The notes under the pieces were generated by a model. The model ran no database searches, was not told the origin of the DNA, and was given only the letters and a program-made list of their open reading frames with translations. DNA of 64,000 nucleotides from Achromobacter xylosoxidans (lineage in GTDB: Bacteria; Pseudomonadota; Gammaproteobacteria; Burkholderiales; Burkholderiaceae_B): positions 5,208,001 to 5,272,000 of the forward strand of contig NZ_CP061008.1 of the NCBI RefSeq assembly GCF_014490035.1, read 5' to 3'. The position numbers were made by a program, and so were the translations under genes. Shown here piece by piece: positions 40,427 through 50,112 of the stretch; position 1 is the stretch's first letter, and every line of letters begins with the position of its first letter.

Positions 40427-41794
40427 CTACAGATATTGCGGGACCACACAAGACTTGTGCTCGATGTGGTGCGCGAATTCGTCGCGAAAATGCTTGAGGA
40501 AGCCACGGACGGGCATGGCGGCGGCGTCACCCAGGGCGCAGATGGTGCGGCCCATGATGTTGCCCGCCACGTTGTCCAGCAAGTCCAGATCTTCCGGACG
40601 GCCGTGACCGTTTTCGATGCGATGCACCATGCGGTAGAGCCAGCCGGTGCCTTCGCGGCACGGCGTGCACTGGCCGCAGCTTTCCTCGAAATAGAAGTAC
40701 GACAGGCGCAAGAGCGACTTCACCATGCAGCGGGTTTCGTCCATGACGATCACAGCGCCCGAGCCCAGCATCGAGCCGGCCTTGGCGATGGAGTCATAGT
40801 CCATCGTGCATTCCATGATGATGTCGGCCGGCAGCACAGGAGCGCTCGAACCGCCGGGGATCACGGCCTTCAGCTTCTTGCCGCCGCGCATGCCGCCCGC
40901 CAGTTCCAGCAGCTTCGAGAACGGGGTGCCCAGCGGGATCTCGTAGTTGCCGGGACGCTCGACGTCGCCGGTGATCGAGAACAGCTTGGTGCCGCCGTTG
41001 TTCGGCTTGCCGACTTCGAGGTAGGCCTGGCCGCCGTTGCGGATGATCCAGGGCACCGCCGCGAACGTTTCGGTGTTGTTGATGGTGGTGGGCTTGCCGT
41101 ACAGGCCGAAGCTGGCCGGGAACGGCGGCTTGAAGCGCGGTTGGCCCTTCTTGCCTTCCAGCGACTCCAGCAGCGCGGTTTCTTCGCCGCAGATGTAGGC
41201 GCCATAGCCATGGAACGCGTGCAGCTGGAAGCTGAAATCCGAACCCAGGATCTTGTCGCCCAGGAAGCCGGCGGCGCGCGCCTCTTCCAGCGCTTCTTCG
41301 AAGCGCTCGTAGACTTCGAAGATTTCGCCGTGGATGTAGTTGTAGCCGACGCTGATGCCCATGGCGTAGGCCGCGATCGCCATGCCTTCAATCACGATGT
41401 GCGGATTGAAGCGCAGGATGTCGCGGTCCTTGAACGTGCCGGGCTCGCCTTCGTCGGAGTTGCAGACCAGGTACTTCTGGCCCGGGAAGGCGCGCGGCAT
41501 GAAGCTCCACTTCAGGCCGGTCGGGAAACCGGCGCCGCCGCGGCCGCGCAGGCCGGAGGCCTTGACCTCGGCGATCACGTCTTCCGGCTTCATGCCGGTG
41601 GTCAGGATCTTCTTCAGGGCTTCGTAGCCGCCGCGCTTGACGTAGTCGGCCAGGCGCCAGTTGGCGCCGTCGACGTCAGCCAGGATCTGCGGCTGGATGT
41701 GTCGGCCATGCAGGCACATCGAATTGGAAACATCGTTCAGCGGGTTGGGGTCCAGCCCCTGCGCGAACTGCTTGTACAGGTCGGGCGCGTTCAT
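40427..41794 (-). CDS. nuoF: NADH-quinone oxidoreductase subunit F
   Basis: A 455-residue NADH-binding subunit with FMN and cluster N3. [13 protein letters not shown] (about 76-88) is the NADH/FMN glycine loop, and [14 protein letters not shown] follows. Cluster ligands are in [12 protein letters not shown] and in the later [10 protein letters not shown]. The frame is open upstream, but the ATG at 41794 overlaps the nuoE stop as ATGA and fits the family start. Confidence 0.97.
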   Translation of the reverse strand: MNAPDLYKQFAQGLDPNPLNDVSNSMCLHGRHIQPQILADVDGANWRLADYVKRGGYEALKKILTTGMKPEDVIAEVKASGLRGRGGAGFPTGLKWSFMPRAFPGQKYLVCNSDEGEPGTFKDRDILRFNPHIVIEGMAIAAYAMGISVGYNYIHGEIFEVYERFEEALEEARAAGFLGDKILGSDFSFQLHAFHGYGAYICGEETALLESLEGKKGQPRFKPPFPASFGLYGKPTTINNTETFAAVPWIIRNGGQAYLEVGKPNNGGTKLFSITGDVERPGNYEIPLGTPFSKLLELAGGMRGGKKLKAVIPGGSSAPVLPADIIMECTMDYDSIAKAGSMLGSGAVIVMDETRCMVKSLLRLSYFYFEESCGQCTPCREGTGWLYRMVHRIENGHGRPEDLDLLDNVAGNIMGRTICALGDAAAMPVRGFLKHFRDEFAHHIEHKSCVVPQYL

Positions 41795-42285
41795 GCCGAC
41801 TCTCCTTGCGCCTTGAGGGCCGCGACCAGCGCGTCCAGCTTCTCTTCGGTCATGCGCACGCACATATGCTTGTTGTTCACGATGAGCACGGGCGAATCGC
41901 CGCAAGCGCCCATGCACTCGCCTTCCACCAGCGTGAACTGGCCGTCGGGAGTGGTGCCGCGGTAGTCGACGCCCAGCTTGCGCTTCAGGTAGTCGCCGGC
42001 GCGTTCGCCGTCGCGCAAGGCACAGGGCAGGTTCGTGCAGACGGCGATCTTGTTCTTGCCGACGGGCTTGACGTCGAACATGTTGTAGAAGGTGGCGACT
42101 TCCTGGACCGCGATGGGCGGAACGCCAATGTAGTTGGCCACATCTTCAATGATTTCGGTAGCCAACCAGCCCTTCTCTTCTTGCGCGATGGCAAGCGAGG
42201 CCATGATGGCGGACTGCCGCTGGTCGCCCGGGAACTTCGCGAGTTCTCGGTCGATTTTCTGGTAGGCCTGTTCGGAAAGCAGCAT
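41791..42285 (-). CDS. nuoE: NADH-quinone oxidoreductase subunit E
   Basis: A 164-residue thioredoxin-like subunit carrying the 2Fe-2S cluster N1a. The four ligands are in [11 protein letters not shown] and [10 protein letters not shown]. The N-terminal helical bundle begins [18 protein letters not shown]. It is translationally coupled to nuoF. Confidence 0.96.
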   Translation of the reverse strand: MLLSEQAYQKIDRELAKFPGDQRQSAIMASLAIAQEEKGWLATEIIEDVANYIGVPPIAVQEVATFYNMFDVKPVGKNKIAVCTNLPCALRDGERAGDYLKRKLGVDYRGTTPDGQFTLVEGECMGACGDSPVLIVNNKHMCVRMTEEKLDALVAALKAQGESA

Positions 42286-42332
42286 AGTTTGAATCCGGGT
42301 TATGCGGGCGTGCTCGTGACTGTCTGGGCGGA

Positions 42333-43589
42333 TCAGCGATCGATCTCGCCAAAAACGATGTCCTGCGTGCCAATGATGGTGACGGCGTCGGCAATCATGT
42401 GACCGCGCGACATTTCATCCAGCGATTGCAGGTGGACAAAGCCGGGGGCCCGAATCTTCAGGCGGTAAGGCTTGTTGGCGCCGTCGGACACCGCGTAGAT
42501 GCCGAATTCGCCCTTGGGGTGTTCCACCGAGGCGTACGCTTCACCGGGAGGCACGTGGAAACCTTCAGTGAAGAGCTTGAAGTGATGGATCAGCTCTTCC
42601 ATGTTGGTTTTCATGGCGGTGCGCTTGGGCGGGGCGATCTTGTGGTTCTCGATCATGACCGGGCCCGGGTTGTTGCGCAGCCATTCCACGCACTGGCGGA
42701 TGATGCGGTTGCTCTCACGCATTTCGGCGATACGGACCAGGTAGCGGTCATAGCAGTCGCCGTTGACACCCACGGGGATGTCGAAATCGAGCAGGTCGTA
42801 GACTTCGTAGGGCTGCATCTTGCGCAGGTCCCAGGCCACGCCCGAACCGCGCAGCATCGGGCCGGTGAAGCCCAGCGCCTTGGCGCGTTCGGGATCGACC
42901 ACGCCGATGCCCACCAGACGCTGCTTCCAGATGCGGTTGTCGGTCAGCAGCGTTTCGTACTCGTCGACGCAAGCCGGGAAGCGGTTGGTGAAGTCTTCGA
43001 TGAAATCCAGCAGCGAACCCGAACGCGCGTCGTTCATGACGCGCACTTCCTTGTCGCCGCGGTACTTGCTGGTGTCGCCGTATTGCGGCATCGAGTCCGG
43101 CAGGTCGCGGTAGACGCCGCCAGGACGATAGTAGGCCGCGTGCATGCGCGCGCCCGAGACCGCTTCATAGCAGTCCATCAGGTCTTCGCGCTCACGGAAG
43201 GCATACAGGAACACCGCCATGGCGCCCACGTCCAGCGCGTGCGAACCCAGCGACATCAGGTGGTTCAGCAGACGGGTGATCTCGTCGAACATCACGCGGA
43301 TGTACTGCGCGCGCAGCGGGGCTTCCACGCCCAGCAGCTTTTCGATGGCCATGACGTAGGCGTGCTCGTTGCACATCATGGACACGTAGTCCAGGCGGTC
43401 CATGTAGGGCAGCGCCTGGATGTAGGTCTTGTGTTCGGCCAGCTTTTCAGTGGCGCGGTGCAGCAGGCCGATGTGCGGGTCGGCCCGCTGGATCACTTCG
43501 CCGTCGAGTTCGAGCACCAGGCGCAGCACACCGTGCGCGGCCGGATGCTGAGGGCCGAAGTTGAGCGTGTAGTTCTTGATTTCTGCCAT
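42333..43589 (-). CDS. nuoD: NADH-quinone oxidoreductase subunit D
   Basis: A 418-residue 49-kDa-type subunit lining the quinone cavity. It shows [22 protein letters not shown] at the N-terminus with the quinone-site His, and [16 protein letters not shown]. The C-terminus [18 protein letters not shown] is complete. The gene starts 3 bp after nuoC ends. Confidence 0.97.
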   Translation of the reverse strand: MAEIKNYTLNFGPQHPAAHGVLRLVLELDGEVIQRADPHIGLLHRATEKLAEHKTYIQALPYMDRLDYVSMMCNEHAYVMAIEKLLGVEAPLRAQYIRVMFDEITRLLNHLMSLGSHALDVGAMAVFLYAFREREDLMDCYEAVSGARMHAAYYRPGGVYRDLPDSMPQYGDTSKYRGDKEVRVMNDARSGSLLDFIEDFTNRFPACVDEYETLLTDNRIWKQRLVGIGVVDPERAKALGFTGPMLRGSGVAWDLRKMQPYEVYDLLDFDIPVGVNGDCYDRYLVRIAEMRESNRIIRQCVEWLRNNPGPVMIENHKIAPPKRTAMKTNMEELIHHFKLFTEGFHVPPGEAYASVEHPKGEFGIYAVSDGANKPYRLKIRAPGFVHLQSLDEMSRGHMIADAVTIIGTQDIVFGEIDR

Positions 43590-43592
43590 GAT

Positions 43593-44219
43593 TTAACGCC
43601 CCAAGCCGTAGGAGTCTTCGCGGACCACGCGCGGCGTGACTTCGCGCGGATCGATCGTGACCGGCTGGTAAATGACGCGCCGTTGTTCCGGGTCGTAGCG
43701 CATTTCGACGGTGCCGGACAGCGGGAAGTCCTTGCGGAAGGGATGGCCGATGAAGCCATAGTCGGTGAGGATGCGGCGCAGGTCCGGGTGGCCTTCGAAG
43801 ACGATGCCGTACAGGTCGAAGGCTTCGCGTTCGAACCAGCCCACGGCCGGCCAGCATTCCATCAACGACGCGACCATCGGGAATTCGTCGTCTTCGGCCC
43901 AGGTGCGCACGCGCAGGCGCCAGTTGTTCTCGATCGAGAGCAGATGGGCGACCACGGCGAAACGCGAGCGGTGGACCTTGGCGTTGGTTTCCTCGGGCAG
44001 TTGGCGCGTGCCGTTGCCCCAGGTCAGGTAGTCGACGCCGCAGAGGTCGATACAGGTTTCAAAGCGCAGGCCGACTTCGGTGCGCAGCTTGTTGCAGACG
44101 GAGAACCACTGCTGCGCGGGCACTTCGAGCGTCAGCTCGCCCAACGCCTCGGTCAGCGCGATATCCGCGCCGAGGGTGGTCTGCAAATTGTTTTTCAGGG
44201 TTTCGAGCCTGGTCATCAT
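43593..44219 (-). CDS. nuoC: NADH-quinone oxidoreductase subunit C
   Basis: A 208-residue 30-kDa-type subunit of the connecting domain. The signature [30 protein letters not shown] segment lies at about residues 128-153, followed by [11 protein letters not shown]. It is separate from nuoD, unlike the fused nuoCD of E. coli. The first two codons are both ATG; either may start. Confidence 0.96.
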   Translation of the reverse strand: MMTRLETLKNNLQTTLGADIALTEALGELTLEVPAQQWFSVCNKLRTEVGLRFETCIDLCGVDYLTWGNGTRQLPEETNAKVHRSRFAVVAHLLSIENNWRLRVRTWAEDDEFPMVASLMECWPAVGWFEREAFDLYGIVFEGHPDLRRILTDYGFIGHPFRKDFPLSGTVEMRYDPEQRRVIYQPVTIDPREVTPRVVREDSYGLGR

Positions 44220-44294
44220 CTTGTACGCTTAGGTGAACCGATACGCTGGTTTCGCGGGGCCGGCTGCAAGGACTGCTGCCTGGCGCGGCGATGC

Positions 44295-44771
44295 TCAGCG
44301 CGCAATCGTGTTGGTCAGACGGATCTTGTTCTGCATTTGCAGCAAGCCGTAGACCAGCGCCTCGGCCGTGGGCGGGCAGCCCGGCACGTAGACGTCTACC
44401 GGTACGATGCGATCGCAGCCACGGACCACCGAATACGAGTAGTGGTAGTAACCGCCGCCGTTGGCACAGGAGCCCATGGAAACCACCCAACGCGGCTCGG
44501 GCATCTGGTCGTAGACCTTGCGCAGCGCCGGCGCCATCTTGTTGCACAGCGTGCCGGCCACGATCATCAGATCGGACTGGCGCGGGCTGGGGCGGAAGAT
44601 GATGCCGAATTGGTCCAGGTCGTAGCGGGCCGCGCCCGCGTGCATCATCTCAACCGCGCAACAGGCCAGACCGAAGGTCATGGGCCACATGGAGCCGGTC
44701 TTCGCCCAATTAAGGAACTTGTCCGCGCTGGTTGTGATGAACCCTTGCTTGAGAATGCCGTCTATAGCCAT
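44295..44771 (-). CDS. nuoB: NADH-quinone oxidoreductase subunit B
   Basis: A 158-residue PSST-type subunit binding cluster N2, the last electron donor to quinone. Ligands are Cys37 and Cys38 (LACCAVEMM), Cys102 (GSCANGG) and Cys132 (VPGCPPTAE). The gene lies between nuoA (39 bp upstream) and nuoC (75 bp downstream). Confidence 0.97.
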   Translation of the reverse strand: MAIDGILKQGFITTSADKFLNWAKTGSMWPMTFGLACCAVEMMHAGAARYDLDQFGIIFRPSPRQSDLMIVAGTLCNKMAPALRKVYDQMPEPRWVVSMGSCANGGGYYHYSYSVVRGCDRIVPVDVYVPGCPPTAEALVYGLLQMQNKIRLTNTIAR

Positions 44772-44810
44772 ATTCGTCTCTGATAGCGTGCTGTGAAAAA
44801 ACCCGGCGGG

Positions 44811-45170
44811 TTATTCCCAATCCAGCGCGCCCTTTTTCCATTCGTAGATGAAGCCGACCGTCAGCACGGCCAGGAAAACCATGACCGTCCAGAAACCGAC
44901 GAGGCCGACCGTGCCCTGGGCGATGGCCCACGGGAACAGAAAGGCGATTTCCAGGTCGAAAAGAATGAACAGAATCGCCACCAGGTAGTAGCGCACGTCA
45001 AACTTCATGCGGGCGTCTTCGAAGGCCTCGAAACCGCATTCGTACGGCGAGAGCTTCTCGGCGTAGGGACGCCGCGGGCCAAGGAGGGAGCCGGCCGTTA
45101 GAAGCGCGAACCCGATAAGGGTGGCCACTACGATAAACAGCAGGACGGGAAAATACTGTTGCAGGTTCAT
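44811..45170 (-). CDS. nuoA: NADH-quinone oxidoreductase subunit A
   Basis: A 119-residue subunit with three transmembrane helices, first gene of the operon. The loop [19 protein letters not shown] with its conserved Cys is the family signature near the quinone site. [12 protein letters not shown] follows. It opens the leftward 14-gene operon nuoA to nuoN. Confidence 0.97.
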   Translation of the reverse strand: MNLQQYFPVLLFIVVATLIGFALLTAGSLLGPRRPYAEKLSPYECGFEAFEDARMKFDVRYYLVAILFILFDLEIAFLFPWAIAQGTVGLVGFWTVMVFLAVLTVGFIYEWKKGALDWE

Positions 45171-45194
45171 TCAGGCGTCCGTCAAATGCGCAAA

Positions 45195-45210
45195 CCTTAG
45201 GATTGTAGCA
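45195..45210 (-). promoter_or_regulatory. Candidate -10 box of the nuo operon
   Basis: On the minus strand TACAAT (45207-45202), 5 of 6 to consensus, lies 32 bp before the nuoA ATG. The -35 region is poor. The remaining bases up to the porin terminators at 45371 show no gene and no clear operator. Confidence 0.4.
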
Positions 45211-45370
45211 TTCGCGCGGTTACTTCTGGCTGAACTCTGTAGCTCGAACAGCAGGCGAAAGACAGCATTCCTCAAATGGAACAATGGCTGCTTTCAGCAC
45301 CGGTGCGCAAGCATACAGCAGCCTGCCGATGCACGCACAAACACACGCAAAAACACAGGCGCGAAAACGA

Positions 45371-45420
45371 AAAAAACCACCCCGAAGGGTGGTTTCATAC
45401 GAACGGGCCGAAGCCCGTTC
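45371..45420 (-). terminator. Tandem hairpin terminators after the porin gene
   Basis: Two perfect hairpins follow the porin stop on the minus strand: an 8-bp stem GAACGGGC / GCCCGTTC (45401-45420), then a 7-bp stem ACCACCC / GGGTGGT (45376-45393) that runs into a T tract. On that strand both loops read TTCG closed by a C-G pair, the very stable UUCG tetraloop. Confidence 0.9.
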
Positions 45421-45461
45421 GCGCACTTTAAATCCAGGCAGGACTTGCGCCCTGCTTTGGA

Positions 45462-46583
45462 TTAGAAGCGGTGACGGATACCGACGCCGACGGCGGTCGA
45501 CTTGATGTCTTCCACGAAGGCGTAGTTCTTGGCGTACGAACCGTAAGCGTACAGGTTGGTGCGCTTGGACAGGTCGTAGGTGTAGCCCAGCGAGAAGATT
45601 TGCATCGTCTGGTCGGCGCTATCAACACCGCTCAGGCGACCGTTGCTGGGGTCAACCATTTGCCACGAACCGAACAGCTTGCTTGCGCCGCCGATCGGGG
45701 CGGACAGGCCGACCATGTACGAGTTGGCCTTGAAGCCATCAGCAAAGATGTTGCTGTTGAAGCCGATGTTGCCCGTGTTGGAGGTCAGGCCTTGGCCAGC
45801 GAACCAACCGTCGGTCGTGCGAGCGTAGGCCAAAGCCAGCTTCACGACTTCGAAGTCATACGAACCGCCCAGGGCGTACATACGCGGGGTGGCGTCGGTC
45901 TGGGTGGTCGACAGCTTGTTCGAAGCGTTCAGCTGATCGTACGAGAAGGCGATGTTCAGCGGGCCGTTCACGTAACGCAGACCGGTCGTGATCGCGCGGG
46001 TGTTGTCGGCGGTGCGGAAGCCGGTTTGGGCGGTGTTCTGGTCGTCGGCGCTGAACGAGTAGCCCAAGCCGAACTGGAAGCCGCTGAACGACGGGGTCTG
46101 ATACATGACCATGTTGTCGTAGCGTTGCGTGTTGGCAGCGCTGAAGGCGGCACCGATGTTAGCCTGACCGAAGCCAGCGCCGAACGGGTCGATCGAGCCG
46201 AAGTACTTCGACGCGATGTTGGTTTGGCGACCGAAGTCCAGTTGACCCCAGCTGTCGCTGGCCAGACCGATGGTGGCTTGACGACCGAACAGACGGCCGT
46301 TTTGAGCCGACTTGCCGTTACCCGAATCAAAGCCCGATTCCAGCTGGAAAACAGCGCGCAGGCCGTCACCCAGGTCTTCCGAACCACGCAGACCCCAGCG
46401 CGAACCGTTCTGGACGCCGTTGATCATGCCGAAACGGCTGCCGTTGACGGCATCGGGACCACCGCTGATCTTGTTGTAGCCGATACCCGTGTCGATGATA
46501 CCGTACAGGGTGACAGACGTTTCTGCCTGGGCGACACCGGCAAAACCGGCGAGCAGGGCGGCAGCGAGCAGAGTCTTTTTCAT
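45462..46583 (-). CDS. General outer membrane porin (Gram-negative trimeric type)
   Basis: A 373-residue 16-stranded porin of the beta-proteobacterial Omp32/Bordetella porin family. The signal peptide is MKKTLLAAALLAGFAGVAQA. The mature start ETSVTLYGIIDTGIGY, the constriction-loop region and the terminal Phe (GVGIRHRF) are typical. It forms water-filled channels, usually anion-selective in this family. A good ribosome binding site (GGAG) lies nine bases before the ATG. Codon use is strongly biased, as expected for an abundant protein. Tandem terminators follow. Confidence 0.95.
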   Translation of the reverse strand: MKKTLLAAALLAGFAGVAQAETSVTLYGIIDTGIGYNKISGGPDAVNGSRFGMINGVQNGSRWGLRGSEDLGDGLRAVFQLESGFDSGNGKSAQNGRLFGRQATIGLASDSWGQLDFGRQTNIASKYFGSIDPFGAGFGQANIGAAFSAANTQRYDNMVMYQTPSFSGFQFGLGYSFSADDQNTAQTGFRTADNTRAITTGLRYVNGPLNIAFSYDQLNASNKLSTTQTDATPRMYALGGSYDFEVVKLALAYARTTDGWFAGQGLTSNTGNIGFNSNIFADGFKANSYMVGLSAPIGGASKLFGSWQMVDPSNGRLSGVDSADQTMQIFSLGYTYDLSKRTNLYAYGSYAKNYAFVEDIKSTAVGVGIRHRF

Positions 46584-47062
46584 TTAAGAAATCTCCGTTG
46601 ATTTGAGTGACAAGAGCAGCAATCCAGCAAACCAGCCTGCCGCCCCCCTAACTCCGCGAAGGGAAGTTGACGCTATTGCATCAAAAATCAGGGGGGCTGG
46701 CTATGGTCGGCGCCAGAAAAGTGCAGGTTTACGACAGGCTTGTTGGGATATTGCAACATCCCAGCGAAGCCTGGCCGGACACGCTAGGGCTTACCCTTAG
46801 TTTTTAGGCCAAGCACCTATTCATGCGACTTTCAGCCCTGCCCCTAATTATCCGGATGCCCCGGATACCATCCCCGCCATCAAATACAGTCCCCTTCCGA
46901 GCCCTGTTTCCGCGTCGCCGCGGCCTCCAACCAGCCATCGGAATCGCACCTTCGCCATAAGGCCCCCGCAGCAGGAATGCGCCGATCCGTCCACTATCAA
47001 TAACGTTGTTATTTATAAAAATCGCCGATATTATCGAGTCGTCGACTCCTCCATTCAGCCAT
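46584..47062. promoter_or_regulatory. Divergent non-coding region between the porin and a TetR gene
   Basis: 479 bp without a believable gene. On the porin side, GCCCCCCT (46642-46649) and AGGGGGGC (46690-46697) are inverted copies 40 bp apart that could pair in a long leader. At 46784-46800 an AGGG / CCCT hairpin is followed by T5. The centre, 46801-46990, shows nothing recognisable. The TetR side carries a 15-bp palindrome, listed separately. Confidence 0.4.
46999..47013. promoter_or_regulatory. 15-bp palindrome before the TetR gene, operator candidate
   Basis: AATAAC, a 3-base centre, then GTTATT: a perfect inverted repeat 49 bp upstream of the chosen TetR start, directly followed by TATAAA (47014-47019), a plausible -10. 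The placement suits autorepression by the downstream TetR protein. Confidence 0.5.
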
Positions 47063-47677
47063 ATGCCTACGCCCCCTTCCCGCGCCGACCGTTCCGAACG
47101 GCTGAACGCGCTGCGCCGCCAACTGGTTCTGGACGCCGCGCAGCGCGTGTTCGAGCGCGACGGCCTGGAGCAGACCACGATCCGCGCGATCGCCAAGGAG
47201 GCCGGCTGCACCACTGGCGCCATCTACCCCTGGTTCGCCGGCAAGGAGAGCATTTATGGCGCGCTGCTGGAAGAATCGCTGGAACGCCTGCATGCCCATC
47301 TGGCCGAGGCGGCCTCCGACGGCCCGGCCCCGACGGCGGCGCGCACCGCGATCCATGCGTTCTTTGGCTACTACGCCGAACGGCGGACCGACTTCTCGCT
47401 GGGCATGTACCTGTTCCAGGGGCTGGGGCCGCGCGGTCTGGGCCGGGAAATGGACGAACGGCTCAACGCCCGCCTGCGGCAGTGCGTAGACCTGCTGGGC
47501 GTGGCGCTGGCCCGGACCAAGTCCTGGGAGGCCGCGATCGTCGCGGTCGAACAGATGAATCTCTTCACCTATTTGATGGGCCTGCTGCTGCTGCTGCACA
47601 CCCGGCGCCTGAAATCCCTGGGCCAGCAAGCGGAAACGCTGCTGGACAACTACTGCCTCGCCCTGGAGCAACGATGA
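47063..47677 (+). CDS. TetR/AcrR-family transcriptional regulator
   Basis: A 204-residue regulator. The N-terminal helix-turn-helix spans about 18-62 (LDAAQRVFERDGLEQTTIRAIAKEAGCTTG, with IYPWFAGKESIY as the family ending). The C-terminal ligand domain is helical and includes MNLFTYLMGLLLLLH. An upstream frame start at 47006 lies within the operator region, so the ATG at 47063 (MPTPPSRADRSER) is preferred; its ribosome binding site is weak. The stop overlaps the start of the thioesterase gene (ATGA). It probably controls this three-gene operon. Confidence 0.85.
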   Translation: MPTPPSRADRSERLNALRRQLVLDAAQRVFERDGLEQTTIRAIAKEAGCTTGAIYPWFAGKESIYGALLEESLERLHAHLAEAASDGPAPTAARTAIHAFFGYYAERRTDFSLGMYLFQGLGPRGLGREMDERLNARLRQCVDLLGVALARTKSWEAAIVAVEQMNLFTYLMGLLLLLHTRRLKSLGQQAETLLDNYCLALEQR

Positions 47678-48117
47678 CCGCAACCGACCTGGACACCCCG
47701 GCCGACGCCCCGCTGATCAGCCTGGCCGACTTCCATATATTGCTGGCCGACCAGCATCCGTTTTCCATGCTGTTGGGCATAGACGTGATACGCATCGGCC
47801 GCGGCACGGCGCGTGCGGTGCTTCCGGCGCGCGACGCCCACCAGCGGCTGGGCGGCATCGTCGCCGGCCCCATGCTGATGGGCCTGGCCGACCTGACCAT
47901 GTACGCCGCGGTGGTGGGCGCCACCGGACAGGCGCACGCGGTGACCGCGAGCCTGACGATCAATTTCCTGCGCAAGAGCCCCGCGGGCGCCATCTATGCC
48001 GACGCCCGGCTGTTGAAAGTGGGCCGGCTGTCCGCCGGGGAAGTCATCCTGACCGGCGAGGGTTCGGACGAGCCCCTCGCCCATATCGTGAGCACGTGGT
48101 CCGTGCCCAAGCCATGA
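47674..48117 (+). CDS. PaaI-type hotdog-fold thioesterase
   Basis: A 147-residue single hotdog domain: HPFSMLLGIDVIRIGRGTARAVLPARDAHQRLGG-type opening (about 30-63), then the helix region IVAGPMLMGLADLTMYAAV and SLTINFLRKSPAG. Such proteins hydrolyse acyl-CoA or aryl-CoA thioesters. The usual catalytic acidic residue probably corresponds to Asp in GLADLTMY. It is coupled by ATGA overlaps to the TetR gene before it and the Rossmann gene after it. The substrate is unknown. Confidence 0.82.
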   Translation: MTATDLDTPADAPLISLADFHILLADQHPFSMLLGIDVIRIGRGTARAVLPARDAHQRLGGIVAGPMLMGLADLTMYAAVVGATGQAHAVTASLTINFLRKSPAGAIYADARLLKVGRLSAGEVILTGEGSDEPLAHIVSTWSVPKP

Positions 48118-48551
48118 GCATGCGCGTGAGCATCGTCGGCATGGGCAAGACCGGCACCCACGCCGCGCAACGCCTCCTGGCGGCCGAGCCGGACATCGCG
48201 CTGACTCTCTACGACATCGAGCCGGGGCGTTGCGAGGACTTCCGCGGCAGCGCCACGCTGGCCACCTCCGCGCGGGAAGCGCTGGAAGAATCCGACACCA
48301 TCGTGCTGGCCCTGCCGCGCGAACGCGAGATCGACCGCACGCTGGAGCGCTTCAGCGACGGCAACGTGACCGCGCCGGTGGCAGGCAAGCTGATCGTGGA
48401 CCTGGAGCCGCCCTGCGGCGAACGCGCGCGCAGCCTGGACCAGGCCATCGTCGCGGCGGGCGGCCGCTACACCTGCGCGCCCCTGGCCGCGGCGGCCGAC
48501 GCCCCGGTTGCCGAGGCGCGCTTACTGAACGCGCTGGCGCTCGGAGCATGA
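48114..48551 (+). CDS. Truncated NAD(P)-binding 6-phosphogluconate/3-hydroxyisobutyrate dehydrogenase-like protein
   Basis: A 145-residue protein holding only the N-terminal Rossmann half of a beta-hydroxyacid dehydrogenase. The dinucleotide loop is IVGMGKTG (about 7-14). SDTIVLALPRERE and KLIVDLEPP occupy the positions of the usual substrate-contact strand, without the standard Ser/Thr motif. The alpha-helical C-terminal domain with the catalytic Lys is absent: the gene stops at 48551, overlapping the convergent PAP2 gene by 30 bp. It is either a degenerate gene or a stand-alone Rossmann protein. The ATGA overlap with the thioesterase gene suggests it is still translated. Confidence 0.7.
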   Translation: MSMRVSIVGMGKTGTHAAQRLLAAEPDIALTLYDIEPGRCEDFRGSATLATSAREALEESDTIVLALPREREIDRTLERFSDGNVTAPVAGKLIVDLEPPCGERARSLDQAIVAAGGRYTCAPLAAAADAPVAEARLLNALALGA

Positions 48552-49289
48552 CGGCCGCAAGCGCTGCGCCAGCGCCACGCACAGCGCCAGCCAAGCCAGG
48601 CTGATCGCGAAGCCCGCCAGCACGTCGCTGACGAAATGGACCTGCAGCAGGATGCGGCTGAGTCCGATCGCCATGATGAGCGCCGCCAGCAACGCGGTGC
48701 CCGGCAAGCGCCATGCCGGAGGCGCCAGACGCCAAAGCAGGTAGCAGGCCATGCCGTACACCGCCATCGCGGCCGAGGAATGGCCGCTGGGGAAGCTCCA
48801 CCCCGCCACGCTGGCGTAGCCATGGTCATGGTCCGGCCGGACGCGCTCGAAGGCGTGCTTGAGCAGCCAGTTGAGCGCCCCGCCGACGCCGGTCGCAACG
48901 GCGCATACGACGGCCAGCCCCCATTGCCGGCGAGACAGCAGGAACAGGGTCATCAGCACGGCCACCCCGGTCAGGAAATTCCTGTCGCCCAGATACGTGA
49001 ACCAAGACAGCAGCCACAGCAGCGGCGTCGACATGGACATGCCCAGCGCGCCAGCCAGCGCCCGGTCGAACGCGACCACCGCGCCCTCGCGCTCGATGGC
49101 GTAGGCCAGGACCAGGAACACGACAAGCGCCGCGGACGTCCCCAGCGCGAATAGCGCAACGCGGCCGCCGCCGGACAGGCGCGGCCAGCACCACGCCAAG
49201 GTCAGCGCAGCCGCCGCGGCCAGCAAGGGCAGCGCGACAAACAGCTGCAAGGCATGGGCCGCGGCCCATGCCGCATAGGCATCCGTCAT
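48522..49289 (-). CDS. PAP2-family membrane phosphatase
   Basis: A 255-residue integral membrane phosphatase with about six transmembrane helices. The three PAP2 motifs are complete: KHAFERVRP (Lys144, Arg151), FPSGHSS (PSGH 167-170) and SRILLQVHFVSDVLAG (Arg212, His218). These enzymes dephosphorylate phosphatidic acid, undecaprenyl pyrophosphate or related lipid phosphates. The start at 49289 fits the first hydrophobic segment; a longer frame is open upstream. It lies 37 bp after a metallophosphoesterase and downstream of a lipid kinase gene, suggesting a lipid-phosphate operon. Confidence 0.88.
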   Translation of the reverse strand: MTDAYAAWAAAHALQLFVALPLLAAAAALTLAWCWPRLSGGGRVALFALGTSAALVVFLVLAYAIEREGAVVAFDRALAGALGMSMSTPLLWLLSWFTYLGDRNFLTGVAVLMTLFLLSRRQWGLAVVCAVATGVGGALNWLLKHAFERVRPDHDHGYASVAGWSFPSGHSSAAMAVYGMACYLLWRLAPPAWRLPGTALLAALIMAIGLSRILLQVHFVSDVLAGFAISLAWLALCVALAQRLRPSCSERQRVQ

Positions 49290-49326
49290 AAATAAGAACC
49301 CGTCACCAAGAAATTCCCGCTCTGTC

Positions 49327-50112
49327 TCAATACAACGCGACCAGGGTCTTGTCCACCGGTGCAAACGCATGCGCCCCTGCGGCGTAGTCCCAACGCTCGA
49401 TCCGGCAATCGCCCTGCTCCTCGCGGGTAATGACATTGACCGAATTGGGCACGTTGCCGCGCACGCGGCGCGAGCAGGTGGTTCCGGCCTGGACGACCCA
49501 GCCGCCGGAAGGAGCCGCCGGGTTCACGGGCAGCACATAGGGCAGATGGATATGCCCCCCCAGGATCAGGTCCACGCCGGCCTGCGCCCAGGCTTCGAGG
49601 GCCCTCTCGCGGCCGTTCAACAGGTTGGACAGGTCCGACTCGACCTTGGCGCGCACGGGATGGTGCGCCACCACGATGCGCAACTGCCCTGGCCTGGCCT
49701 GGCGCAGCCTCTCGGCGACCCGCGCGATCTGCGCGCCGGATATCTCGCCATCCTTGCGGCGGCGCGGGCGTGTCGTGTTGACGCCGATGGCGAGCAGGCC
49801 GGCGTTTTCAAACACGGGCTCCAGCACCGGGCCCAAAGCCCGCTTGTAGTTGCCGTAAGGATTGAGCGCGCGCGCGAACACGTTGAACAGCGGAATATCG
49901 TGATTGCCCGGCACCGTCAACACCGGCAGCGACAGGCGTTCAATGAATTTGCGGGCGGCGGCGAACTGGCCGCGCCGCGCGCGCTGTGTGATGTCGCCGC
50001 TGAGCACCACCAGGTCGGGCGCGAGATTGCAGGCCAGGTCCAGCGCGGCTTCGACCACGGGTTTGCGTTCCGTGCCGAAGTGGGTATCGGAAAAATGCAG
50101 GATACGGGTCAT
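49327..50112 (-). CDS. Calcineurin-type metallophosphoesterase
   Basis: A 261-residue phosphoesterase with the complete dinuclear metal site: HFSDTHFG (Asp9, His11), LSGDIT (Asp40), PGNHD (Asn70, His71), VAHHP and GGHIHLP. There is no signal peptide, so it acts in the cytoplasm. The family includes cyclic nucleotide phosphodiesterases and UDP-diacylglucosamine-type hydrolases; the substrate is open. The start at 50112 overlaps the stop of the lipid kinase gene (ATGA), so the two are coupled. Confidence 0.87.
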   Translation of the reverse strand: MTRILHFSDTHFGTERKPVVEAALDLACNLAPDLVVLSGDITQRARRGQFAAARKFIERLSLPVLTVPGNHDIPLFNVFARALNPYGNYKRALGPVLEPVFENAGLLAIGVNTTRPRRRKDGEISGAQIARVAERLRQARPGQLRIVVAHHPVRAKVESDLSNLLNGRERALEAWAQAGVDLILGGHIHLPYVLPVNPAAPSGGWVVQAGTTCSRRVRGNVPNSVNVITREEQGDCRIERWDYAAGAHAFAPVDKTLVALY

